Origin: Fictibacillus arsenicus
GTDB lineage: Bacteria; Bacillota; Bacilli; Bacillales; Fictibacillaceae
Assembly (NCBI RefSeq): GCF_001999465.1
Contig: NZ_MQMF01000001.1
Coordinates: forward strand, 310,001-374,000
Direction of reading: 5' to 3'
Length of the DNA stretch: 64,000 nucleotides
The position numbers and the translations under genes were made by a program. Shown one piece after another: positions 54,432 to 63,627 of the stretch; within the stretch, counting starts at the first letter, position 1, and every line of letters begins with the position of its first letter. The notes beneath the pieces were generated by a model. The model was not told the origin of the DNA and made no database searches. It saw nothing but the letters and a program-made list of their open reading frames with translations.

Positions 54432-55694
54432 ATGATTTATGATTGTATTGTCATTGGCGGTGGTCCATCAGGGCTAATGGCCAGTGTTGGAGCTGCATCG
54501 AACGGCGCTCGTGTTCTTCTGATTGATAAAGGAGAAAAGCTTGGCCGCAAACTGGCCATATCCGGCGGAGGACGGTGCAATGTTACTAATCGTTTGCCTG
54601 TAGATGAGATCATTAAGCACATTCCTGGCAACGGCCGTTTTCTTTATAGTGCCTTTTCGGTTTTCAACAATGAGGATATTATTTCATTCTTTGAAAGTTT
54701 AGGAATTAAGCTTAAAGAAGAAGATCATGGGCGTATGTTTCCTGTTTCAAATAAAGCAACGGATGTTGTACAAGCACTTTTAAATAAGATTAATGAACTA
54801 GGTGTTCAAATCCGGACGAATACACCTGTAAAGACTATAAATTATAAAGAAGAATTACATGAAATAATTTTACAGAATGGAGAAGTACTAAAAACAAAAT
54901 CTATAGTTATCGCTGTTGGAGGCAAGTCTGTTCCACATACAGGATCAACTGGTGATGGTTATGCATGGGCAAAAAAAGCTGGCCATACAATTACAGAATT
55001 GTATCCGACAGAAGTACCGATCACTTCAAATGAAAGCTTTGTAAAACAAAAAACATTGCAAGGTATTTCATTAAGAAACGTGGCGCTATCTGTTTGGAAT
55101 CCTAAAGGAAAAATGATAAAAGCCCATCAGATGGATATGATCTTCACTCATTTCGGGATTTCCGGACCAGCCGCATTGCGCTGCAGCCAGTATGTTGTAA
55201 AAGCTCTCAAAAAATTTGGTGCCCCTTCGATTGAAATGAGAATTGACTCATTTCCGGATGAAAATGAAGATGCTCTTCTTTCCTCTATTCAAAAAAGAGT
55301 AGATGAGGAACCAAAAAAGGCTGTGAAAAACGTTCTGAAAGGAATGCTTCCTGAAAAGTATCTATTTTTCTTAATTGAAAAAGCAGGGATTGATGGTGAT
55401 ATTTCAGCTGATCAAATTCCAAAGCAGTCATTGCGTAATCTAGCTCAGCAAATGAAAGGTTTTTCGTTTCAAGTTAATGGAACGCTATCCATCGAAAAGG
55501 CTTTTGTAACAGGCGGCGGCGTCTCAGTAAAAGAAATCGCACCTCAAACAATGGCTTCTAAGATTCAAGAAGGCTTATTCTTTTGCGGGGAAATTCTGGA
55601 TCTGCATGGATACACAGGCGGTTACAATATAACAGTAGCTTTTGTAACCGGCAATATAGCTGGTACAAATGCCGCTTATCATGCTCTAGGATAA
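54432..55694 (+). CDS. ytfP: Flavoprotein YtfP (HI0933 family)
   Basis: 420 aa FAD-dependent oxidoreductase-like protein. Dinucleotide motif [16 protein letters not shown] at the N-terminus, the HI0933 signature [16 protein letters not shown], and the C-terminal FAD site [19 protein letters not shown]. The reaction is unknown; homologues are widespread single-copy flavoproteins. ATG at 54432 with a weak GGGATG SD. Divergent from ytgP, convergent with cse60, which ends 2 bases away. Confidence 0.9.
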   Translation: MIYDCIVIGGGPSGLMASVGAASNGARVLLIDKGEKLGRKLAISGGGRCNVTNRLPVDEIIKHIPGNGRFLYSAFSVFNNEDIISFFESLGIKLKEEDHGRMFPVSNKATDVVQALLNKINELGVQIRTNTPVKTINYKEELHEIILQNGEVLKTKSIVIAVGGKSVPHTGSTGDGYAWAKKAGHTITELYPTEVPITSNESFVKQKTLQGISLRNVALSVWNPKGKMIKAHQMDMIFTHFGISGPAALRCSQYVVKALKKFGAPSIEMRIDSFPDENEDALLSSIQKRVDEEPKKAVKNVLKGMLPEKYLFFLIEKAGIDGDISADQIPKQSLRNLAQQMKGFSFQVNGTLSIEKAFVTGGGVSVKEIAPQTMASKIQEGLFFCGEILDLHGYTGGYNITVAFVTGNIAGTNAAYHALG

Positions 55695-55696
55695 TT

Positions 55697-55885
55697 CTAT
55701 TTTTTATAAATAATCATGGCTGAAAATGAAAACATTGTTTCGTTTTCCTCATGTGCATTTTCACATACTGCAATTTGATATTTAATATCAATAACATGAT
55801 CTTGAGGAAGTCCGCTTAAGAATTCGTTGACACTTTCTTCAAGGTCATCTTCATGTTCTTCATCAAAAACTTTTACCTGTATCAT
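55697..55885 (-). CDS. cse60: Sporulation protein Cse60 (YteV)
   Basis: 62 aa, acidic. VKVFDEEHEDDLEESVNEFLSGL then VIDIKYQIAVCENA and FSAMIIYKK match Cse60, a SigE-dependent mother-cell protein of unknown function in B. subtilis. The start is ATG at 55885, nine bases after AGGAGG; the in-frame ATG at 55894 is part of the SD. That SD is inside the hairpin described next. Confidence 0.85.
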   Translation of the reverse strand: MIQVKVFDEEHEDDLEESVNEFLSGLPQDHVIDIKYQIAVCENAHEENETMFSFSAMIIYKK

Positions 55886-55886
55886 A

Positions 55887-55946
55887 AAAAGCATCCTCCT
55901 AAAGAATGAGTCTCTGCATGAGCATTCGTTCAGTGAGGATGCTTTT
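55887..55946 (-). promoter_or_regulatory. Hairpin joining terminator, cse60 SD and a possible SigE promoter
   Basis: On the minus strand AAAAGCATCCTC (55935-55946) pairs perfectly with GAGGATGCTTTT (55887-55898), which holds the cse60 SD; GAATG/CATTC pairs lie inside the loop. It can terminate the SDR gene upstream. GCATCCT, 15 bases, CATGCAGA resembles a SigE promoter; a transcript from it would start in the loop and lack the masking arm. Confidence 0.5.
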
Positions 55947-55973
55947 CCTTTGTTGGACTTTGACTAGTTTTGT

Positions 55974-56609
55974 CTATATATTTTCGATTGCGTTTTGAAT
56001 TGCTGTTTCCCCTTCTATCAGTTCAAAAACTTTGCGGTACATACGCTCATTTCCCAAACATGCTGCGATTGTTCTTGCTACATCAGCTCTTGGAATTGAT
56101 CCGTGTTCATTTAATTTCTGCTGTGCATTAATTAATCCCATGCCGTCTTCATCTGTCAAAGCACCAGGACGCAAGATCGTGTAGTTTAATGAGCTTTCCA
56201 TTAGTACCTGATCAGCATTTCCCTTTGCTTTTAAATAGTGTTGAAGACTTTCCGGTCCTTTTTCTGGTGTATCTGCCGCTAGTGAGCTCACCATAATAAA
56301 TTGCTGAACAGAATGCTTTTCAGCAAGCTTGATCGATTTTACAGCTCCCTCGTAGTCAACCGCATCTGTTTTCTCAGGACCTGTATGCCCGCCAGAACCA
56401 GCTGTAAATATAACAACGTCAACCCCATCAAATACATGTTCAAAATCTTTTTCTAAGTCACCAAGCACAGCCTCAATATTTTCATGTTTAAAGTGCTCCT
56501 GCTGCTCTTCTTTTCTAACCATCGCTTTAACTGTATGACCTTGCTCAGCAAGCATGACACTTGTAAGTTTTCCGATATTTCCATTTGCTCCAATAATAAG
56601 CACGTTCAT
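55974..56609 (-). CDS. NAD(P)-binding SDR-like protein (YhfK type)
   Basis: 211 aa, atypical short-chain dehydrogenase. Starts MNVLIIGANGNIGKLTSVML with the Rossmann GxxGxxG; FTAGSGGHTGPEKTDAVDYEGA and FIMVSSLAA follow, as in YhfK. It lacks the classic YxxxK pair in its usual spacing but has YLKAKGNAD. Substrate unknown. ATG at 56609, nine bases after AAGGAG; two earlier in-frame ATGs are too close to or before the SD. Confidence 0.85.
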   Translation of the reverse strand: MNVLIIGANGNIGKLTSVMLAEQGHTVKAMVRKEEQQEHFKHENIEAVLGDLEKDFEHVFDGVDVVIFTAGSGGHTGPEKTDAVDYEGAVKSIKLAEKHSVQQFIMVSSLAADTPEKGPESLQHYLKAKGNADQVLMESSLNYTILRPGALTDEDGMGLINAQQKLNEHGSIPRADVARTIAACLGNERMYRKVFELIEGETAIQNAIENI

Positions 56610-56781
56610 TTTCATCCACTCCTTCAACTTAAGTACTTATGTATTGTTTCACTAAAAGGCTATTGCAAAACATCGCTAGTAAAGGAGTATGTGGTGAGAG
56701 TAGGGTGAGTAATTCTATGAGAGTCACTTTTAATCACGAGAACAGCTCATAAAATAGCATGCGTTTGATTCCCAAAAACAA

Positions 56782-56826
56782 AAAAAGACCCAAAAAGCCG
56801 TTTTCGACTGGCTTTTTAAGTCTTTT
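56782..56826 (-). terminator. Terminator of the GGDEF/EAL gene
   Basis: Nested stem AAAAAGAC..AAAAAGCC / GGCTTTTT..GTCTTTT, directly after the stop at 56828; T-rich on the minus strand. Confidence 0.82.
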
Positions 56827-56827
56827 A

Positions 56828-58747
56828 CTAATTGATTACCATATTCTCTTGAAGATGCTCTTCTAGTTCTTCAGATTTTAATGGCTTAAACAAATGATAT
56901 CCTTGTCCGTACATACAGCCTTGTTCTAATAGAAAGTCAATTTGTTTACAGCTTTCTATTCCTTCTGCAATAACATGAAAACTAAGATTATGACCCATAT
57001 CAATTATAGTTTTTACGATTGCACCTGCTTTAGGATCTGTCAGAATATCATCGATAAACGTTTTATCAATCTTTAGAGTATCTACAGGCAGCTGCCTTAA
57101 ATACGTTAAGGAAGAATAGCCAGTACCGAAGTCATCAATTGATATGCGAATCCCTTTCTCTCTTAAACGGTTAAGAACAGGCAATGTTTCTTCCAGGCTT
57201 TCCATCGTTGTACTCTCTGTAATCTCGAGTTCTAGAGAAGATGCTGGAAAATGGGTCTCGATTAAAATACTTTCCACTCTGTCTACGAACGATTCTTCCA
57301 ATAGCTGCCGTACCGAAATATTTACTGATATCAGCAAGTCATTATAGCCGTTTTGATGCCATTTGGAACCTTGCGAGCAAGCATTTTTTAATACCCATTC
57401 ACCTATTGGTAAAATCATACCCGTATCTTCTGCAATAGGAATAAATTCTCCTGGAGAAATGAGTCCTTCCGTATCTTTGTTCCATCTTAATAAAGCTTCC
57501 ACACCAGTTATTTTTTTTGTGTGGAATTGGACTTGCGGCTGGAAGACAAGAAACAATTCATTCTTCTTCAATGCTTTTCTCAGCCCGTGTTCAAGGTTCA
57601 GCCTTCTTTCCATTTTGCCATCATGCTGTTCGGTAAAAAATTGATATGTGTTTCGGCCACGGTCTTTTGCCTGATACAGAGCTGAGTCTGCTCTTTTTAA
57701 AAGAGTATCACTGTCAGATCCGTTTCCTGGGTATAAACTTATTCCGATACTTGGTGTTGTGAAAACTTCCTTACCGCTCAATAAGAATGGCTTTGTAAAA
57801 GAACATATGATATCCTCAGCAACTGTTATTACTTCTGTTGTACTTTTGAATTCCAGCAGAATTATAAACTCGTCTCCGCTTCTTCTAAACACTTCACCTT
57901 TTCCTGATACTGTTGATTTCAGTAATTCAGCAACCTTTTGTAGCAAAAGATCTCCAAAGCTATGACCCAGTGTATCGTTTAGTACATTAAAGCGATCTAG
58001 ATCCAAATACAGCAGTGCCAGGTTCCCTTGCTTCAAATCGACTTCATTCATTTTCTGTTCGATGGTCTCCATAAATCCGTTACGATTTGGGAGACCTGTT
58101 AACTCATCAAAATATGCCATTTGATTAATGGTCATTTCAGCATGCTTGCGTTCTGTTATATCGATCAGTATTGAATTAAAATCAACTAATTCTCCCTTCT
58201 CATTTAAAAAGGGAATTCCTCTGTCCTGAATCCATCTGATGTCTCCGTCAGGACGAAGTATTCTGTATTCACTTGTTGTAATTATCCCTTTTTGAATATC
58301 AGTTGCACGCATAACCGTAATCTCAAGATCATCAGGATGGATCACTTTTTTCCATAAATCCACATCATCATAAAAAGCTTGAAGCGGATATCCATAAAGT
58401 TTCTCAATACCAGAAGTAATTAGAAGCTTATTCGTTTGCAAGTTATGTGACCATATCGCAACATCGATGCTGTCAAAAACGTTTTGAAGATTGCCCCTGC
58501 TTGCTTCTAATTCTGCATGGGTCTCTTTATGTTTTTTTATTTCCTGCTCAAGGTCTATAGAATAGCTGTCTTTTTCCTTCAGCATTTTATAGACAAAAAT
58601 TCCAAACACAAAAACAGCTCCGATATCTAAAACATACATCCATATATTATGAGAATAAATCGACCCTATTGAGCCCGCTAAATGAATGGTGAAAAAAGCA
58701 GCAATTATGCTTAGCCACTTCTTTTTATTAGAATGAATAAATGCCAT
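56828..58747 (-). CDS. PAS-GGDEF-EAL cyclic-di-GMP protein
   Basis: 639 aa. Two N-terminal membrane helices (about 12-30 and 36-55), a short coiled coil, a PAS domain (~85-200, ITERKH end), GGDEF (~210-370) with RRSGDEF near 293, and EAL (~390-635) with EALLRW, the Asn in SVNIS, ITEST, IDDFGTGYSSL, TLKIDKTF and AEGIE. The EAL metal and base residues are intact, so phosphodiesterase activity is likely. SGDEF in place of GGDEF is a tolerated variant, so synthase activity is possible. ATG at 58747 with SD GGAGG. A SigD promoter precedes it, linking c-di-GMP turnover to motility. Confidence 0.93.
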   Translation of the reverse strand: MAFIHSNKKKWLSIIAAFFTIHLAGSIGSIYSHNIWMYVLDIGAVFVFGIFVYKMLKEKDSYSIDLEQEIKKHKETHAELEASRGNLQNVFDSIDVAIWSHNLQTNKLLITSGIEKLYGYPLQAFYDDVDLWKKVIHPDDLEITVMRATDIQKGIITTSEYRILRPDGDIRWIQDRGIPFLNEKGELVDFNSILIDITERKHAEMTINQMAYFDELTGLPNRNGFMETIEQKMNEVDLKQGNLALLYLDLDRFNVLNDTLGHSFGDLLLQKVAELLKSTVSGKGEVFRRSGDEFIILLEFKSTTEVITVAEDIICSFTKPFLLSGKEVFTTPSIGISLYPGNGSDSDTLLKRADSALYQAKDRGRNTYQFFTEQHDGKMERRLNLEHGLRKALKKNELFLVFQPQVQFHTKKITGVEALLRWNKDTEGLISPGEFIPIAEDTGMILPIGEWVLKNACSQGSKWHQNGYNDLLISVNISVRQLLEESFVDRVESILIETHFPASSLELEITESTTMESLEETLPVLNRLREKGIRISIDDFGTGYSSLTYLRQLPVDTLKIDKTFIDDILTDPKAGAIVKTIIDMGHNLSFHVIAEGIESCKQIDFLLEQGCMYGQGYHLFKPLKSEELEEHLQENMVIN

Positions 58748-58778
58748 GAGAGCCTCCAGGGTAAACAGTATACCCTTA

Positions 58779-58805
58779 CTATCGGCTGAGACTCCTTAGT
58801 TTTTC
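58779..58805 (-). promoter_or_regulatory. SigD promoter of the GGDEF/EAL gene
   Basis: GAAA (58802-58805), exactly 15 bases, GCCGATAG (58779-58786): one mismatch in each box from TAAA-N15-GCCGATAT. The -10 is 31 bases upstream of the ATG. Confidence 0.7.
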
Positions 58806-58847
58806 ACTATTCCTGATAATTAGATATGTTAAATTTTTTCTTCATGT

Positions 58848-58880
58848 AAAAAACCCCCTGCTTATTAAAGCAGGGAGTTT
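58848..58880 (-). terminator. leuS-ytwF terminator
   Basis: AACTCCCTGCTTTA ... TAAGCAGGGGGTT with a T6 run on the minus strand, right after the rhodanese gene. Confidence 0.88.
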
Positions 58881-58885
58881 CATGA

Positions 58886-59188
58886 TTATTCTTTATTATA
58901 TTCAAGCATGCCGCCAGTCATATTTTTTACTTTATAGCCTTCGTCTAATAAGAAATAGGCTACATTTTCACTTCTTCTACCAGAACGGCAAATAATAATA
59001 TGCTCTTCATTTTTATCGATTTCAGCTAATCGGTCTGGTATCTCACCCATTTTAATATGGGCTGCTTCAGGAATCTTTCCTACAGCAACTTCCTCGTCTT
59101 CACGAACATCAATCAAGGATACCTTCTTGCCATCTTTTAGTAATTGTTTCACCTCAGATGGTGAAATTTCTTCTAATTCATAGTCCAT
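58886..59188 (-). CDS. ytwF: Rhodanese-like protein YtwF
   Basis: 100 aa single rhodanese domain. IDVREDEEVAVGKIPEAAHI is the N-terminal signature, and the active-site loop is CRSGRRS with catalytic Cys (about residue 67). It probably carries persulfide sulfur in the cytoplasm; partner unknown. ATG at 59188, 13 bases after the leuS stop, so translated from the leuS transcript. Confidence 0.9.
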   Translation of the reverse strand: MDYELEEISPSEVKQLLKDGKKVSLIDVREDEEVAVGKIPEAAHIKMGEIPDRLAEIDKNEEHIIICRSGRRSENVAYFLLDEGYKVKNMTGGMLEYNKE

Positions 59189-59201
59189 TTAAAAGCCTCC
59201 T

Positions 59202-61622
59202 TTAGTTTGCAACGATATTTACGAGTTTACCAGGTACAGTGATTATTTTACGAATCGTTTTGCCTTCGATGCTTTGTTGAACAGCTTCTTCTTTTAAAGC
59301 GACTTGCTCCATATCCTGTCCGCTGCTGTTTGCCGGAATCGTCATCTTTGCTTTTAATTTACCGTTTACTTGAACAACAATCTCAACTTCATTTTCAACG
59401 AGCTGCGCTTCATCCCATACTGGCCAAGCTTCATATGCAATGCTTCCGGTACCACCTGACTTTTCCCATAGTTCCTCACTAATATGCGGAGCGATCGGAG
59501 AAAGCATTTTTACAAAGCCTTGAACGAAATCCTTAGGAAGTGTCTCTTGCTTATTGGCTTCGTTAACAAATACCATAAGCTGCGAGATAGCCGTATTAAA
59601 ACGAAGACCTTCATAATCCTCCGTTACTTTTTTAACAGTTAAATGGTAAAGACGGTTAAAAGCATCTGTTCCTTTAATATCTTGAATCGCAGGATTCAAG
59701 CTCTCTCCATCTTCGGAAACCAATAATCTCCATACTCGGTCAAGGAAACGGCGGGCACCATCAAGGCCTGTCGTACTCCATGCGATCGAAGCATCCAGCG
59801 GTCCCATAAACATTTCGTATAAGCGAAGTGTATCCGCACCATGACTCACAACAATTTCATCTGGATTAACGACATTGCCTTTTGACTTACTCATCTTTTC
59901 GTTGTTTTCACCAAGAATCATACCTTGGTTAAACAAACGCTGGAAAGGTTCCTTCGTTGGAACAACGCCAAGATCGTACAGCACTTTATGCCAGAAACGC
60001 GCATATAGAAGATGCAATACTGCGTGTTCAGCTCCGCCAATATAAATATCTACCGGCAGCCAATGCTCCAGTTTTTCAGGAGATGCCAGCTGCTCTTCAT
60101 TTTTAGGATCGATATAGCGAAGATAATACCAGCAGCTTCCTGCCCACTGCGGCATTGTATTTGTTTCACGGCGTCCCTTCTTGCCTGTTGCAGGATCAAT
60201 AACATTCACCCATTGTTCCTCATTAGCAAGTGGTGATTCGCCTGTTCCTGAAGGTCTGATCTCTTTCATTACTGGAAGAAGCAATGGGAGTTCTTCTTCA
60301 GAGACAGTTGTCATTGTACCGTCTTCCCAATGGATGACTGGGATAGGCTCTCCCCAATAACGCTGACGGGAGAATAGCCAGTCACGAAGACGATAAGTGA
60401 TTTTCTTTTCACCTTTACCGTTCTCCACAAGCCATGCATTCATCTTTTCGATGGCTTCGACTTTTTGCATACCGTTTAAGAAGTCAGAGTTCACATGTTC
60501 GCCGTCACCTGTATAAGCAGCTTCAGCTACATTTCCGCCAGCAACCACTTCTGCAATCGGAAGCTCAAATTTAACAGCAAACTCGTAATCGCGCTCATCA
60601 TGAGCAGGAACAGCCATAATAGCGCCAGTTCCGTAGCTAGCTAGTACATAGTCTGCTATCCAAATCGGAAGCTTAGCACCTGTAACCGGGTGGATCGCAT
60701 ATGCTCCAGTAAACACGCCAGACTTTTCTTTTGCAAGCTCAGTACGCTCAAGGTCAGACTTCGTTTCTACTTGTTTTTGATAAGTTGTTACTGCTTCAAG
60801 CTGTTCATCAGTAACAATCTCCTTTACAAGCTTATTTTCAGGTGCAAGCACAAGATACGTTGCACCAAATAGTGTGTCCGGTCTTGTTGTAAAAACAGTA
60901 ATTTTAGAAGAATGACCATCTACATCAAAATGAACTTCAGCACCTTCTGAACGTCCGATCCAGTTACGCTGCATATCTTTCAAACTCTCAGGCCAATCCA
61001 ATTCTTCAAGGTCCTCTAAAAGTCTGTCCGCATAAGCTGTAATCTTAAGCATCCATTGTTTCATAGGTTTACGAACTACTGGGTGACCTCCGCGTTCGCT
61101 CTTTCCATCGATAACTTCTTCGTTAGCTAGAACTGTTCCAAGCGCTTCACACCAATTAACCGGAACTTCATCAACGTACGCCAGACCTTTTTTATAAAGC
61201 TGGATAAAAATCCATTGCGTCCACTTGTAATAAGACGGATCTGTTGTATTAACTTCACGGTCCCAATCATAAGAGAAACCTAATTCTTTAATCTGTCTGC
61301 GGAATGTATTAATGTTTTGCTCTGTAAACTCAGCAGGGTCATTACCTGTATCAAGTGCGTATTGTTCAGCAGGAAGACCAAATGCGTCCCAGCCCATTGG
61401 GTGAAGTACATTATAGCCTTGCATGCGTTTCATGCGTGATAGAATGTCGGTTGCTGTATATCCTTCCGGGTGCCCAACGTGAAGACCTGCTCCAGATGGG
61501 TATGGAAACATATCTAATGCGTAAAACTTCTTTTTGTCATATTCTTCTTTCGTTTGGAATGTCTTGTTTTCATCCCAAAAATGCTGCCATTTTTTCTCGA
61601 TTGTTTTGTGGTTATAATACAT
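59202..61622 (-). CDS. leuS: Leucyl-tRNA synthetase
   Basis: Charges tRNA-Leu; class Ia synthetase, 806 aa, normal bacterial length. The HIGH motif is HVGH at residues 48-51 ([20 protein letters not shown]). A CP1 editing domain with TTRPDTLFG and [10 protein letters not shown] (the editing Asp) follows; KMSKS is at about 575-579. The C-terminal anticodon-binding and leucine-specific regions are intact. ATG at 61622 with SD AAGGAGGA. Expression is controlled by the Leu T-box upstream; a repeat element lies between T-box and start. ytwF follows. Confidence 0.97.
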   Translation of the reverse strand: MYYNHKTIEKKWQHFWDENKTFQTKEEYDKKKFYALDMFPYPSGAGLHVGHPEGYTATDILSRMKRMQGYNVLHPMGWDAFGLPAEQYALDTGNDPAEFTEQNINTFRRQIKELGFSYDWDREVNTTDPSYYKWTQWIFIQLYKKGLAYVDEVPVNWCEALGTVLANEEVIDGKSERGGHPVVRKPMKQWMLKITAYADRLLEDLEELDWPESLKDMQRNWIGRSEGAEVHFDVDGHSSKITVFTTRPDTLFGATYLVLAPENKLVKEIVTDEQLEAVTTYQKQVETKSDLERTELAKEKSGVFTGAYAIHPVTGAKLPIWIADYVLASYGTGAIMAVPAHDERDYEFAVKFELPIAEVVAGGNVAEAAYTGDGEHVNSDFLNGMQKVEAIEKMNAWLVENGKGEKKITYRLRDWLFSRQRYWGEPIPVIHWEDGTMTTVSEEELPLLLPVMKEIRPSGTGESPLANEEQWVNVIDPATGKKGRRETNTMPQWAGSCWYYLRYIDPKNEEQLASPEKLEHWLPVDIYIGGAEHAVLHLLYARFWHKVLYDLGVVPTKEPFQRLFNQGMILGENNEKMSKSKGNVVNPDEIVVSHGADTLRLYEMFMGPLDASIAWSTTGLDGARRFLDRVWRLLVSEDGESLNPAIQDIKGTDAFNRLYHLTVKKVTEDYEGLRFNTAISQLMVFVNEANKQETLPKDFVQGFVKMLSPIAPHISEELWEKSGGTGSIAYEAWPVWDEAQLVENEVEIVVQVNGKLKAKMTIPANSSGQDMEQVALKEEAVQQSIEGKTIRKIITVPGKLVNIVAN

Positions 61623-61689
61623 AACCCTTCCTCCTTCATTGACCCTGCTTCTTGTTAAGTATATAAGGCTTTTTAGCAATCTCTCCTGC

Positions 61690-61835
61690 TGTAAGATGTT
61701 GTTGATCTCCGCTCCAGGATGCTCGCTTTCCGCGGGGTGTGCGGTGAGCCTTCTTGGCGCCTTGCACCATTAGGAGTCTCACCTGTCCCACTGATCCCGC
61801 AGGAGTCTCGCACCTTCCGCTCCAACCAACTTTCA
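61690..61835 (-). repeat. Palindromic interspersed element, copy F (short class) inside the leuS leader
   Basis: Reverse orientation; core 61698-61832 ends GTTGATCTCCGCTCCAGGATGCTCGC and starts GTTGGTTGGAGCGG. It contains GGTGAGACTCCTAATGG and the GCGGGATCAGTGGGACAGG block as in copy B. It lies downstream of the T-box terminator and 68 bases upstream of the leuS ATG, so leuS mRNA carries it. Frames within it are not genes. Confidence 0.88.
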
Positions 61836-61884
61836 AGGATGCCAAGAACGATCCAGAACATCAATTATTTAAAGAGAAAAGCAA

Positions 61885-62140
61885 ATAAAAAAACCTCCCG
61901 CCCCTAATAAAACATTAGGGACGAAAGGTTAGATCACAATTTTAAACCTGCCGCGGTACCACCCTGATTAACGCAAAAATCACGTTCACTCAAACTAACC
62001 TTAACGCGGCGGAACGGCAAGCATTACTTCATTCACACTTGCAACTAAAGGGTGAGTTCAAAAAAGTCCGGGTTGACTTGCACCAGCCGTCAACTCTCTA
62101 AATGCCATTCTTTTTTTACTAGTCCCTCTCATCGTTATTA
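61885..62140 (-). promoter_or_regulatory. Leu T-box riboswitch leader
   Basis: T-box core AATCAGGGTGGTACCGCGG at 61951-61969 on the minus strand. The terminator (AACCTTTCGTCCCTAAT with its partner, 61892-61930) ends in a T7 run. Stem I region contains GAACTCACC with specifier CUC (Leu) at 62054-62056. Uncharged tRNA-Leu should favour read-through into leuS. Confidence 0.93.
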
Positions 62141-62163
62141 ACGAATAATAGATGTTAATTTGT

Positions 62164-62192
62164 ATTTTATGAATTCTTTTAAAAAATGTCAA
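62164..62192 (-). promoter_or_regulatory. leuS promoter
   Basis: TTGACA (62187-62192), 17-base spacer, TAAAAT (62164-62169), just upstream of the T-box leader. Confidence 0.85.
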
Positions 62193-62271
62193 GGTTGTTT
62201 GAACTATTATAGCCTAAATTTTCCTTTTTTAAACTCAAATTCTACTAGGCAAAATGATCTGCCAATATTTT

Positions 62272-63465
62272 TTACGCCGATGCAGATTGAGATGGATTAC
62301 TAATAGATTGACTGTTTCGACTGTAAACAATAGTCAACATAAAAGCAAGGACCATTAACCCAATAATCGTTTGAAAAAGTATACTAATGTTAAAGATGTC
62401 TGCGATCATTCCCCCAAATAAAGGACCCAGCATTCTTCCGCCAGTCGCTGTGCTATTCACAATTCCTTGGTAGAACCCTGCCCTTCCTTTAGGAGCAAGG
62501 TCTGCTGCAATACTTGGTACACCTGGCCAAACTAGCATTTCACCGATTGTCAATACTATCATTGCAATCATAAATCCGCTAAAGTCCTGAGCGTTTCCTA
62601 CAATCACAAATGAGATAATAAATATGACATATCCGACAAGTATTTGGCTTGTTGTTGACTGCAGCCATTTTTTCAGAAAAACATTTATTAGCGGCTGTCC
62701 GAGAACGATGAACAATCCGTTGACGGTCCACAAGAGACTGTACATTTTTAATGTCACACCTAAGTCCTGCGTGTATGAAGCAATGGTAGATTGCCATTGA
62801 ACATACCCGATCCAGGCTAACAGGTATCCCCCGCAAAGGATTAGCAAAGCAAGGAAAGCTTGTTTATTATGAATACGCTTTTTTTGCGAGAAAACAGTTT
62901 GAACACTTCCGCTTTCCTTTTCATCTATCCCTTTATAACCAAAAAATACGATCATAAAGAAAAGAAATGAAAGAGCAGAACAGCTGATAAATGATAATGT
63001 AAAAGAATAAGAGGCAGCTAATCCGCCAAGCGCTGCACCTAAAGCTACACCCACATTTTGCGCGATATAAATGCGATTAAACGCTTTTCTTCCTCCTTCT
63101 TTCCACATCGTTCCAGCAAGTGCGTACATGGAAGGAAAAACAATTCCCATTCCAAATCCCATAAAGACAAGCAAGATGCTGTAGGACCAGAAATCATGAA
63201 ACCAAATCAATAAAAAAGAAGTGGTAAATGAAATGGAAACACCCAGTATGATCGTGCGATAGCCGCCTAGTTTATCAAACAGCAAACCGCCTGTTAAATT
63301 CCCTATAATGCCCGCACCAGAATTCAGTAATAACACGATTCCGGCTATAGTTAAAGATTTACCTAAATGCTCATGCATGAAGATGGTATTGATCGGCCAA
63401 AGAAAACTTGAGCCTGTAACATTCAGTGCCATACCTATAATGAGCAGCCACACTTTCGCTGGCAT
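62272..63465 (-). CDS. yttB: MFS transporter YttB
   Basis: 397 aa, 12 predicted transmembrane helices, with the MFS loop 2-3 signature NLTGGLLFDKLGGYRT and the helix 4-5 region YIAQNVGVALGAALGGL. Drug/multidrug-exporter-like layout, substrate unknown. The place next to leuS and divergent from ytqA corresponds to B. subtilis yttB. ATG at 63465 with SD GGGGGATC. No clear terminator before the leuS promoter. Confidence 0.85.
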   Translation of the reverse strand: MPAKVWLLIIGMALNVTGSSFLWPINTIFMHEHLGKSLTIAGIVLLLNSGAGIIGNLTGGLLFDKLGGYRTIILGVSISFTTSFLLIWFHDFWSYSILLVFMGFGMGIVFPSMYALAGTMWKEGGRKAFNRIYIAQNVGVALGAALGGLAASYSFTLSFISCSALSFLFFMIVFFGYKGIDEKESGSVQTVFSQKKRIHNKQAFLALLILCGGYLLAWIGYVQWQSTIASYTQDLGVTLKMYSLLWTVNGLFIVLGQPLINVFLKKWLQSTTSQILVGYVIFIISFVIVGNAQDFSGFMIAMIVLTIGEMLVWPGVPSIAADLAPKGRAGFYQGIVNSTATGGRMLGPLFGGMIADIFNISILFQTIIGLMVLAFMLTIVYSRNSQSISNPSQSASA

Positions 63466-63557
63466 GAAGATCCCCCGCTTACAATGATGTCATAAAAACC
63501 CTTCTGTATTTTAGTCCTTTTTCCTGAACTTTACAACGAAAATAAATCACATCTATT

Positions 63558-63587
63558 TTGCCGCTCATTCCTTGTACATGCTACAAT
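63558..63587 (+). promoter_or_regulatory. Candidate ytqA promoter
   Basis: TTGCCG (63558-63563), 18 bases, TACAAT (63582-63587), 40 bases before the TTG start. Confidence 0.55.
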
Positions 63588-63627
63588 TGGCTTGGTGCTT
63601 ATCACCGTAAATAAAGGAGTGAACAGG

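Noticed and set aside
59202-61622. Plus-strand frames inside leuS (for example 60012-60236, 61355-61624)
   Set aside because: Antisense to a highly conserved gene, no SD, no family resemblance.
61636-61864. Overlapping frames in repeat copy F upstream of leuS
   Set aside because: They translate the interspersed element; the peptides resemble those of other copies only because the DNA is repeated.
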